A stretch of DNA of 64,000 bases, taken from the NCBI RefSeq assembly GCF_029227915.1, contig NC_079880.1:15086001-15150000 (forward strand), written 5' to 3'. Both the position numbers and the translations under genes were made by a program. How positions within the stretch are numbered: position 1 is the first letter of the stretch; the number at the start of each line of letters is the position of its first letter. Below are positions 47,001 through 57,639 of this stretch, one piece after another. The DNA comes from Hydractinia symbiolongicarpus (Eukaryota; Cnidaria; Hydrozoa; Anthoathecata; Hydractiniidae). The notes beneath the pieces were generated by a model that was not told where the DNA came from, made no database searches, and saw nothing but the letters and a program-made list of their open reading frames with translations.

Positions 47001-50000
47001 CTGAATTTAAGACAATCAAGTTCCCTTAAAATGTTGGAGTCACCCCAAACAAAACTAAGGGACCCTCTTCACAATGGTTTCACATTTGATCGTATCGTCA
47101 TTTTTTAAAATCGTTTACAGATCGTTTTATGAAATGAAGGTGAAACGATTTAAATTGATTGAATTTTATTTTAAGCTCTAAGTTTAAAAATGATACGAAG
47201 TGGAAGCGAATGGGATTTGATTCCGGAACTATTTTGAAACGAATGCAGAAAAAATTTTGAAACAAATTTTGAAAAAAATTCTGAAGTGAATTGTGCTCCC
47301 AAAACAATTAAAAAACAATAAAAAACATGATAAATTAATTGCTTAAAACTATTTTTAGACATTCCTTTCTCACTTTTATTGAATGGGGTGATAAACTACG
47401 TAGTTTCGAAACCAACTATGGCTCTATTTGACCCCCTTTTGATAATTTTTAAACGATCTATGGCAATGTTTTAGCTTCATACGATCATATTTTGATGGTT
47501 TTTAAAAAATCTATGGTGATGTTTTAGCTTCCTACGATCGTGTTTTGATAATTTAAAAACCATAAAAAAGCGATCAAAAGAAGGCAAAACATCGCTGTAT
47601 ATCGTTTAAAAACCATCAAAACACGGTCGTATAAAACATTGCCGTAGATCATTTACAAATTATAAAAACAGGATCGTAGGATAGGAAGCTAAAACATCGC
47701 TGTAGATCAATGTATATAGATATTTTAAATTATTTGACAATAAAATTTCTTTAGAAATCAGTGCATGTGATAAACATAATAATAAAGGGGTTTAATTTTT
47801 AAAGGGGTTTAATTTTTGAAGCGATTTTGAAACAAATGGATGTTGATATTGTAAGACGATTATGAAACAAATGCGAAACAACATCTCAGACTATGCGCTA
47901 TCAACACAAAAGATGTCTGACAGGGATAACTTATAATCATCACAGATGTGTTTATTGTGGTTAGCAAAACAGAAGACCTCTAACTCACTTCGTTGTCTTT
48001 GAAAGCACAGCCTGATCTTTATCACCAACTCCAACTTCAACATCCTCTACCATGATTCTAGCAAGAACTTTCACACCGAGGCTAAATGTACCACCAAGTA
48101 AAAACTTTTTCTTATCTTTCACACCAACTTGGACATTGCACTTATACATCCCACGTGAAGGTCGAGCAGCCATTACATCCAGACTAAACGAATGTGCAGC
48201 AATGTAACCTCGTGCAACATCACCATCAATAACGATAAAGTCATCCTTTTCACCAGTTTTAGTTAGAGCTTTGTTGTCAAACAGGGTAACAGATTCATCA
48301 GCAGTTGTGAATGATTTGGCTGTCACGTCAGTTTCAGGTATGGTCTGATCCAACAAATTGGTTACTCGGACCTGGTATAGAAAGTACATTATACTTAACA
48401 ATATGTTTACATGACAAATATACTTCCCAGGTGATGTGTGTAGGGGGAAAGGGATTACTGCCAAAAGTGAACTTAAACGACCAAACAATTCAGGCAAATT
48501 ACAAATATTTGGATGAACGTACTTTCTGAATGCTACAAACTTTAATACATAATAATGAGAACAAAAAGAGCTGAAATCCAGCATCTTTTTTCACTATTGA
48601 ACTTCTTCAACATTCAAAACTTACCTTTAAAACTGGGTTGTCCTTGGTAATCAAACTTGATTTAAAAACAGAAACAACAACTGGTGTTTGATGCTAAAAG
48701 ACAAAATTTGTAAAGTTTGTTCTCATTATTGAAACAATTCCTGTCACTCATTCATTTAGATAACATTAATTTTCATTGCAGGGTATTAAAAGTAAGCTGA
48801 GATGTTATCATCATCACAAATCACATTTATAGGTACTGTCCGATTAAAAAACAATATCTTTTCTTTTGTTTTATTAAGTATCAAAAATAACGAAGATTGC
48901 ACTCTTAAACAACAAAGATTTATCCAATACTTAGCACCATCGTTTGTTTGTTTTAATCTTGCTGCACTAGCCTACCATCTTCACGAACTTTCGAATGCGG
49001 CAAAAGGACTGGGTCAATTCATTATTCAGCACATTTTTGCTTGTGACGTAGTTACCTGGCTTCTTATTAGGCGACTTGCGCATCGAACGACTAAATGTTT
49101 ATTTATAATTTTTTTCCTTTGTTTAAAAAAGTTCTTCATGAAGATAGCAATGAATGAAAATAATTCGCAGGTTCTAGGATTTCAATTCGAGCCGGAAAGA
49201 ACAGCGAATGATGAGCTAGTTCCGACTTTTCAAGACGTAGACGAACCTAATATTGGAAACCTTGTTGCTTCTACCTCTAAATGTGAAAGGATGCCCTCTG
49301 AAGTGTAGAATGTTTTTGCTGTCACGAGACAGACTCTCAGTCTTTTTCAGGAATATTTGAGTAGGTGTGCGATGATTCGCACGTGTAAATCAAGTAACGC
49401 GTGCGATGTAAAACGCACGTGCAAAGAATGTTACGCCTGCAATACGGGCTCCGAGGTTATTTTTGTTGCGCATTCATTTTGCGGTAGAAAAGTGGGGGAC
49501 GTTTTAAATCGTGTACCCCAAACACAATGATCGAGCGTGTACTGGTATAGCGACTCTCTCAATCTTAACTTCCTTTTCTACATGTCCGAAATAGTATGCA
49601 TGACTATACTGTCATTTTTATATTTATTGTTTATTTTTCACAAGCAAATAGGCAAAAATATGCTTTGTTTTCAAATTAAAAAAAATCTTTATCCACGTGG
49701 CTTAATTAAAACTTCAAAATTCATTCAAAAAGTTCAGCTACACTTTAACAAAATTTTTACAGAAAAAAATTTATACCGCCCGTGGGTTTCGGTTTTACAG
49801 GCATAAAGAAAAAATCCATTAAATTCGGACCTGCTATGGTTTCCAATTATTTTGTCAAATGAAGAAATTATCTACAATTAAATCCATGATAAAATGTCTA
49901 TTCCGCCTGTAAGTGCAGTTTTGCAGACTTGCTTCATCCGTGCTCCGTCGGCGTTCACCTCCGCATTAGTTAAGAACCGCATGGCTGGATTTCTTGTGTA

Positions 50001-53000
50001 AGACCTGGTTACCAACGACGAAGGGGCCAGGCAAAAGAGATTTATGTCTACGTAGTTCTTTTAACTAAGTCAGGAGTCGGTGAATTAGCTAGGATGGTCA
50101 GGTTGGCTATGAATAGGCTTGCTCGTGGATTAAAAGGACCAGGACTATTCAATAATTTCTGAGATCTATGGATTTTATAGGTTGATTTTGAAAACTCAAT
50201 ATTTATTTTTCAGGCGTGCGATTAATCACACGCCTGAAACGATTTAGGCTTGTGCCAAGGCGTGCGCGTGCGATCGCACGCCTCTCCTGAAAAAGACTGG
50301 ACTCTATTAAATATTTTCAATTACATGGTATAAAAGTTTCTACTCCTTCATGAGTAATTCTTAGATGCGAGTGTGATTGAGTAATATTGTAATATTTTTC
50401 AGATAAAAAATGTATTACGGAACACGAAGAATTCTGAGCGGTGGTTTTATTGAAGAGTACGCTGTGAACATCTTTGGTGGCACTCCATGACAGAGAGTTT
50501 CGAACGACCACCTAGTTACCAGCCCCCACTCACCTCCTTAACATCCTTTTCTTTCCTTCGTTCAGATATTTCTCTGACTTTTGGTTTTTCCTTATACGGA
50601 AGATTTTTTTTTGGATCCTTGAGCAGCGAAAAAAAAATTTTATCCTGTTTTTTTCGACTGTTGTTAGTGCAATTCACAACAGCGCACCACGACATTATTC
50701 TGCCTCTCAACCTTACTAAATGTGCGATCTGAGTCTAATCTCTCTGTGGCGGGACATCTAGTGAAGAGGAAACTAATTTTTAATTATTGATTGGTTGTCT
50801 TTAGAGTAGCTGAAACAACTATGCAACCCTAAGGCTAAAGTCATATTGAACTTCAAGTTTTATTAGCGAAAGCTTCTTACTTAGGTTCGTACAGAATTAG
50901 CACAGTGTGTGTTTACCTTAAGGTCTAGACACATCTCTCGCTTTCGATTTTTTAATTCCATATGAATAATTCATAAAAAGCGTTCTTTCACAATTCAGGG
51001 GGTAAAATTACCAAAATTTTTAAACATATAATAAAATATCAGCCCTGGCCCACGTTTTATCTATTTTGGTTCTGCGCGCTCCAGGTAAATACGTCACACG
51101 CGACATATTATTTCAGCCTCGCTTTAGTGCCTATCATCCGCCATCCATATAAACAATCGAAGTGAGAGACCGCATGCTTTTTTGTAAACAAGAATGAGAT
51201 GTTGTTCAGTTGGTGTTAGGAAAGAAAACAAATAATTATTTAATTATTTTATAGAAATTAGTTCCAAATAAGAATTTTTTGTCAAAATTTTAGTTGATTT
51301 TTAATCGGACAGTACCTTTATAAACAATAAAATGACTTATTTATAAATGTTGGGGTAAGCAGGTGTAGTAAAGTTAAAAACTTACTTTTCCAGTAACAAG
51401 AGCAGATAGTGCACTTAGCAGATGGTGAATTTCTTTTAATGTTGAAACATACTTTCTATTCACAAAGTAATTTGCAAACTTCAGCACTTGCTCCTGTGAG
51501 AATAATAAAATGTAAAACTGCATTAGCAAAAAATCTGAGAACAATAATGATTTTTATTAAAGCTATTTATTATACCATGTTTTCAGTTTAGTGTTCTTTG
51601 CAAAAACATTACATCGATAAAATTGCCTCAGCATTTTTTGTTGGTGTATTGACATCATAAAATGGGCTCAACCATTTCAGGGCAAGGATAACAATACATC
51701 ATTGGCAAAACTTCCACTAATGTAGAGATAAACTTACATCTTTCATAAGAGGTGATCCTTGTTGGTCGGAAAGTGCAACAATGCCTTTGATGACATCTGA
51801 GGTGACAGAGAGTCCTCCTTCAAACTGAAATTAAAACAAACATTACAGAAATTAGTGTGTTCCTTGTGAATAAACTTGTTCTTCTTGTATCAACTTCTAG
51901 AGCATTCTAATATCACAAGTCTAAAAATAAATTGTGAAGTAATTAGCAATTACAAAATCGAAATAGAAATATAAAGTCAGTTTGCAAGAAAACCCCTGTT
52001 GCAACTGTGGTCTGGAGGAGAAACCGAGGAGAAATTTAGTAAAGTTTAAGGACAATTTCGAAAATAAGCAAGGAGAATCGAGATTATTCTTACTTTTTCA
52101 AACAAAATTAAGGAGACTCGAGAAGTTTCGACTTTTATAACACAACAGTATCTTCATAAGATAAACTTTATACAAACAAACAAAAATGCTCATCTTATAA
52201 CAGTGCTCAATATTTAAACCATAGAGAAGTTAACCATTTAAAAAAAAGGCAAACACAATATCTACAAATCTACATAATATTAAACTTATGATCATAGAAA
52301 TTAGAAAAATCTTAGAATTTTTAACAAAAACGAAAAAAATGGAAAATAACAAGGAATGCTTATTTCATAACTGATGTTTTTTCTTGTTCAATTGATTCAA
52401 TTATACTTGTCAACTTTAGCCTATTTCTCTTATCATAAAAATATTTTGCGCAAAATAAAAATTGAAGAGATTCGAGGAGCTGTGGGAACTCTGCAAAAAT
52501 ATGGGACTTACCATTTCATAGAAGTTGTGAAGAAATAATATGTAATTACCTTAAACTATGAAATTCCTATTTGGCATTTAACAGCCCCTATTTTAGATTT
52601 CTGAATTACACCCTGCTGACATATTGACATACCTGTAAAGATTCACCACCAATTTCATCAGCTTGGGCAACAATATCCTAACAACAAGAAACCAAATGAA
52701 ACAACAATATACAAAATGTCACAAATCACACATTAGATTAGAGAATTGGAGAATATGCACGCAAGGGTGTTTTGTATGTAAATGTATGGAAAAATGTTAG
52801 GCTTAGAAGTCCAGTGAAAATAAAAAAACTATTAAATTGCAAAGATATCATATAATAAACATACCTCAACCATTGACACAATAGTCCTTACTTCTTGACT
52901 TTTTGGAAGAAGACTGACAGTGTAAAAAGCAGCTGCGGCACTAATAAAAAAGTGGAAAAGTTACAGAAAACACAAGTTATAAACAAAACACTTAACCAAT

Positions 53001-55363
53001 GCTAAAATATTAAAACATAAATATTAAAACATAAATATTATAAATGCAAATGCCGTCATACAAAAAACTAATACATCGCTTCTAAAAAAACTATATTATT
53101 GATATGAAAAAGACAAGGATAACAATCTCCAATTAAGTTGTCTAGTGAATATGTGGATGGAATTAAGGGTCATTAATATCACTGATTAATATGAAGACTT
53201 TAAGGGTTTTGTTTGAATCAACGTTTTTAAGGGTTTCTAGGGTCTGCTACACGCTCAGCTAGTGCTCAGTGTTTCCACAGTTTACAATCACACCTGCAAC
53301 TGAATTTGGCGATGGCCAGAAATAGGTGATCATAGTACACCTACTGATACCCATTCAACAAACATAACAAAACATAAATAGTCGGTAACCATTTTATTTG
53401 ACTCAGTGGGACTGTTGATGTTATCAGGTTGTTGCAATAACAATCAAACAAAATTTTTCATCACTGTCAAATTTTGGTTTATAAGGTACCTTGTAGAAGT
53501 AAACATACCTCACAGGAGTATCAACATCCTTAGCAACGTCAACAAACTTTTTGATAGTAGTAACATCAACTTGATTTCCAAGATTGACCATTGCAGTTAT
53601 AACACGTCCGAAACTAACAGAATCAGTATCGTCATTGATTAAGCCATTTAATGATAAGTTTGGAATGTTCTAAAGATAATCAATGGCATTTGAGTAAAGC
53701 TGTTTATTTTAGTCCACTAAATAGATAGTTTTCCACTTCACTATTCACCGACTCAATTGTATAAATCGTAAATTCAACAATTATTTAACATCCCAGTGTT
53801 TTTATTGATCCAAGATTCTACCAAATAACATTAACCTTTTTTTAATGGTACAAAATTTTAAAAGAAAAGAGATGTATTCTACCTTGCACTTTAAATGTTT
53901 TACAACTTCTGAGAACTGGTAGACGGATTCTGCATCATCTTGTTTGACATTCTTTGTTGCAACTTGGCAAAAACTATCCACATCATTGACTTCTTTGTTT
54001 AATGCTTTTAGTCCAGATACAGAATAAAATGCTGATGCGAGATCAGCTGGTCGTTGTTGAAGTTTTAAAGCCAATCTATACTGTTCTGTCACTGTTAAAG
54101 TGTTTGTTAGCAAACTGCTTGAGACAAGCTCAATTGTGATGAAGAGACCTAAATATCAACAAAAATTACTGATAAAACTATAAAGAGGAATATATAAATC
54201 GAATCAAAGCAGGCCTGGTTGTGAGTTTTTCACCTTGTGCATCGTGCACCTAAATTAATTTAGGTGCGCGATGATTATCACACACCATCAATTTGTTTTC
54301 ACTTGTGGCTGCACTAATTACTAATATTGTTGAAGGAATATGGTGATACTTATGTTCCATTTAGTGGCAGTGATTTCAAATTTTTCATATAAAAACTTTA
54401 AAAAAAAAAATTAATCTTTATACAGTCGTCTTTATAGAATTAAATTTTAAAAATAACTGAAAAACTATAAAATAATAAAAAATATTATCTAGTTGTTGTT
54501 TGCGTAATGTCAAATATCAATATATATCACTGCCGTTCAACTTTACATAATTTTATTTACATTAAATATTGTTTTTCCTTTGTTCCCCACACCAAAACAA
54601 AAGCAGACAAAAGTATTATGTTGTAAGTCCACCAATATAATATCTGTTCTGCCTTTACGTGCAGTCTTGTAGACTTGTTTCATATGTGCTCCCTCAACGT
54701 CCACCTCCGCATTAGTTGAGGACAGCATGGCTGGATTTCTTTTGTAAGACACCAACAACAAAGGGGCCAGGCAATTAAGATTCATGCCTATCTAGTCCTT
54801 TTAACAAGTCAGGAATCGGTGAATTAGCTAGGATGAGCAGGTTGGTTATGAACAGACTGACCCACCAGGGCTATTCAATAATTCTGTCATGTAAATATGG
54901 AATTGTTTGACCAAGAAGAAAATCTATTGGACTTTTTGTCTGACGAAAAATAAAAACGAGCTGAAGACATGCCCAAACAAACTGGAAATGGGATGGAAAA
55001 TTTGTCTGACCATTTACTTTAAATAATTTTAGGATAATGACTAGGACTAGTTTTACAAATAAGCAAAAAAATGAAGGCAAACTTTTATGAAATTCCGTGC
55101 AGCTAAAAATGTTTAAAACTTGGAGCAATACCCTTAAATTCTTAACACGTACCTCTGATTGTAAAACCAACTAAAAAAAATCCAGCATTACTGTTTCAAA
55201 GCCAGAAAAATTTTACAATGGTTTGCTGCAACATTTTGGGAATGTTCAAAATTAGCTAGCTAGATAGATGGCAAGCTTTTAGGAGAAAAAAACTATTAGT
55301 TAAAATTAACATAAGGTACTGTTACATAAAAAAATTACCTAAAATAAGTGTAAACTTTCCCAT
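44074..55363 (-). CDS. RPN2: Ribophorin II, OST subunit (RPN2), 16 exons, 643 aa
   Basis: Exons: 55363-55339, 54148-53883, 53669-53509, 52940-52865, 52677-52633, 51824-51738, 51493-51386, 48693-48625, 48371-47989, 46912-46708, 46608-46552, 45612-45562, 44971-44888, 44703-44608, 44491-44378, 44178-44074. All have GT-AG sites and join in frame to 1932 nt. The protein has a signal peptide (MGKFTLILGLFITIEL), a luminal domain with LASAFYSVSGLKAL and VHQTFVRL, and C-terminal membrane helices (FRIPEKRPAKVVSTAF, ALVIGDATMQVPISW, IGANLSNF, NMFHTLKLL). It matches vertebrate RPN2 (631 aa) along its length. RPN2 is a subunit of the ER oligosaccharyltransferase that N-glycosylates proteins. Introns hold several mobile elements but the CDS is intact. 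Confidence 0.95.
44991..45125 (+). mobile_element. Mini-Helitron in RPN2 intron 12
   Basis: It runs from ATTATAATACCCGCATACG (5' part with GTCCGTCTGTCTGTCACGC) to the hairpin CCCGTGGATTTTCCACGGG and CTAACGACTAG. It sits about 20 bp from the acceptor of exon 13 (44971). Confidence 0.65.
45680..46070. repeat. Tandem duplication in RPN2 intron 11
   Basis: A block around 45682-45800 (AAGGCATGAAGCAAAG, then ATTCACATTACAAGTG and TTGAGATTAACTTGAAAT) is repeated at 45932-46060 with few changes. Confidence 0.7.
47420..47700. repeat. Inverted AT-rich repeat in RPN2 intron 9
   Basis: Units of the type GATCTATGGCAATGTTTTAGC recur in direct orientation to about 47575 and then in reverse complement to about 47700, forming a large imperfect foldback element. 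No ORF. Confidence 0.55.
49141..49390 (+). pseudogene. P2RX7_C-like gene remnant in the intron 7 element
   Basis: The open frame 48802-49308 ends with MNENNSQVLGFQFEPERTAND and a KCERMPSEV segment before a stop. In the next frame the sequence continues with Cys residues of a CxxxMP..E..CxC kind, the pattern seen in the intact gene at 60955. The initiator is probably the ATG near 49153. The downstream exons with the WRxR-like end are not recognised, so the gene is decayed or incomplete. The domain is related to the C-terminal zinc-binding part of vertebrate P2X7. Confidence 0.5.
50516..50695 (-). pseudogene. THAP-domain start in the intron 7 element
   Basis: The frame contains MSWCAVVNCTNNSRKKQDK followed by FFSLLKDPKK, the N-terminal Cys-x4-Cys and FxxFP-like part of a THAP finger. 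The second half (C..H) would lie toward 50500 but is not seen in frame. THAP domains bind DNA and form the N-terminus of several transposases, including Kolobok and P elements. Confidence 0.55.
54640..54885. repeat. Dispersed 250-bp repeat, also at 49893-50165
   Basis: Both copies share CATGGCTGGATTTCTT, GGGGCCAGGCAA, AATCGGTGAATTAGCTAGGAT (with small changes) and GGACTATTCAATAATT. They differ by point changes and short indels. This may be a SINE, but clear A and B boxes are not evident. Confidence 0.6.
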
Positions 55364-55651
55364 ATCTTTTTTGCGGTGCTGCCGTGATAAAGGCAAGGCA
55401 AGAAGGATCTGAAAAAGGCCTGGGTTCAAAATGTACGTGTCACGCATCCACATGCGCAAAATAACATAAGGGATAGTTTTTAAGTTGAACTCGTGATAAT
55501 GCTAAAATCTACTCGCACAGTCCTGAAAATATGTATATCTAGTTATAAGGCATTGATGCTGTTCTATACTATTTCCATATTTTACCTTTTTCGTAAAAAT
55601 TACATACATGCACAAAGGAAGTATCTTCTTTGCTGACGACATTTAGCCTCC
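55364..55651. promoter_or_regulatory. Probable bidirectional promoter of RPN2 and its divergent neighbour
   Basis: 288 bp separate the RPN2 start codon (minus) from the ATG at 55652 (plus). The segment contains short 5' UTRs for both and lacks recognisable repeats, unlike the surroundings. Confidence 0.5.
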
Positions 55652-55882
55652 ATGTCGGTTTATAATTTCGATAGCGGTGTATATGGAACAGTGAAAATGG
55701 CGGAGAGCAAGCAATTTAAATCGGAAACTTATATAATTGAATTAACCGAGAGCTGCCCTGAGTCGTGTGTTCAATATCTCGTTAAGTGTCTGGAAGGTTC
55801 AAAGTTATCTTTAGAGATTGAAAATCTTGCTGATCATAGATTTATTGCTGTTAGTTGCAATTTTGCTCAACTTTGTGTCAAG
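55652..55882 (+). CDS. First exon of a host gene, possibly anoctamin-10-like
   Basis: The ORF MSVYNFDSGVYGTVKMAES... runs to CNFAQLCVK and ends at a GT donor (AAG|GTAGGC at 55883). A second in-frame Met at 55697 may be the real start. The pattern YIIELTESCPESCVQYLVKCL recalls the N-terminus of anoctamin-10 (VVIELAQDVKEE...WLKNRI), but this rests on a loose resemblance. The next exon was not found; the following 400 bp become repeat sequence, so it may lie beyond the window. Confidence 0.4.
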
Positions 55883-56039
55883 GTAGGCCGGTAGTTTCTT
55901 CTCTTGTTCTAGATATATTCAAAAACCCATGTTAATCATCTATTATGTTCCCAACCAGGGTTTGTGCGGTCAGATAAGAAAATTGTCCCAGAGTTTGTAG
56001 GTTAAAGCAGCACAAAGGTTCTAAAATTTAATGCTCCAA

Positions 56040-57560
56040 CCATTCTCCAACGGCTGTTTTGTAGCGGACAAAAATGCTACGGAAAAATAATTCGATTTAC
56101 CCTCTCAGGTAAAACAGGATATCTCAAGAACAAAATGAGATTTTTGTATTCTGTAAAAAGAATAATAATCTCAGATAAATTGTCCTTATTATTAAAAGAA
56201 AAAAAAATTGTACACCTGTGTGGATTCTGAGGCCATTAAAGATGATGTATATAAATGAAATATTTAACTGTCCGAAATTGTCCAAAGGGTCACTTCTGGT
56301 CCTAAGGTTTTTCGGGCCAAGTATGTGACATCTAGAGTGGGTTCGCCCATATACAGCCATCGCCCAATTACGACCAGAGATATAAATTATGTATAACTTC
56401 ATTTATTTATTACAATGTTATGTTAATTCCTTGTTTGAAACACTTAAACCTTTTAACTTAAAAAAAACCCAAAGTTCATCAATTCGATCACTTAATTTGT
56501 CAAGAAATGTTGGTTCGAAGCTTGTCTCTGACTGCGCACATTAAAAATGGTTGACAAAATATTTTTTCGAAAATTCTTGGAACTCTCATAAAACGTTGTG
56601 AATAGGTAAAATTCAATCAACTCTGTGTAAATTACATACTTGGTGCTGTCCTTTAACCACCTCGTTAACATTTCCTTATCTAGACTAGAGGATTGGAAAT
56701 AATAGACGCAAGAAATTTCCACGTTAAAGAAAAATATGGTGCCCTAATACGGCTACATACAATTTAAGTGGATTTTAATGCTTTAAACAATATAAAGTTT
56801 TAGCTTAATAATAAATATTGTAATAAACAACCTTTTTAAACAACCTCGCGATAAAAATGGGCCCTGGGTAGGTCACAAACTGAGGTGGCATGGTTTAGGG
56901 GACTGGAAATGAATGTGAAGCATTTTGGGAGTGTTATCAGTTGGCATGTAAGAATGTTTAACTCCCTCTATTGCAGTTTATACTTTAATGAGCAGATTTA
57001 AGTGTCTATTAAGAAAATTATTTGGTGCCCGGTTTAGGGCGAAGTGGCCGCTAATGGGCGATTTTGGCTAAGTTGTTGGTGTCTCTGTTTACCCATGGTC
57101 TGTTTGTGCCGTACACATGACAAATGGCCATAATAGTGCACGAACATACCTTTACTTATCAGGACCAGATGATAGTTGTTTATCATAGCTGTTAACAAGT
57201 TTCGAAGGTAGATATAAACACTGGCCGTATATGGGCGAACCCACTCTATATATTAAATAAAATGTCTTTTAGAGTTGACGGTTTCAACATTTTAGTTTAT
57301 CATGCTAGAAGAAAATACCTCAAATTGTATATTTTATTTATTATATACATTAAATATATACAAAGCGATCATTTTGTGTTTCTTTATAAATTGTATAAAA
57401 TAGCACCCAATCTTGTGATAAGGCCAAGATTAGCTAGCTAGCTATAAACATCTTTGATTTCAACAATTTCATCTTGGGAAAGCCCACCAAAGTCTTAACT
57501 AAATATAAAAAAGAAGTATTAAGTTACTTAGCTACAGAATACGATCCAGGTGCAAAACTG
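56040..57560 (+). repeat. Repeat R copy 1, split by a MITE
   Basis: Shared blocks with 58540-58720, 59130-59570 and (reverse) 63545-63990 include GGATATCTCAAGAACAAAAT, CCGAAATTGTCCAAAG, GTGACATC, and a tail with GCTAGCTAGC and CATCTTTGATTTCAACAAT. The MITE at 56335-57246 interrupts this copy. Confidence 0.7.
56335..57246. mobile_element. 912-bp MITE with TA target site
   Basis: Ends are GAGTGGGTTCGCCCATATAC and its reverse complement, flanked by TA on both sides (56333-56334, 57247-57248). The inner bases GCC also pair. TA targets suggest a Tc1/mariner-type MITE. No transposase ORF. Confidence 0.8.
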
Positions 57561-57639
57561 TAGGACCAAAAATAGCTACTCTTTACAGAAAAATATAAAA
57601 CAGGAGAAACAAGGTAACAATTAGACACGCCTAAAGTTT

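Larger units (their letters stand above)
48831..51317. mobile_element. TIR element with P2RX7_C-like and THAP genes, in RPN2 intron 7
   Basis: Ends are AGGTACTGTCCGATTAAAAA and its exact reverse complement (20-bp perfect TIR). TTAT flanks both sides (48827-48830 and 51318-51321), giving a 4-bp target duplication and a 2487-bp element. It holds a P2RX7_C-type ORF start on plus (near 49150-49390) and a THAP-type ORF start on minus (50710-50516). Between them lies a dispersed repeat (49893-50165) also found at 54640-54885. It makes up most of the 2.7-kb intron. Confidence 0.8.

Noticed and set aside
47985-48584. Single 199-codon ORF as a complete gene
   Set aside because: Only the part below 48371 is exon 9 of RPN2; upstream codons are intron read-through.
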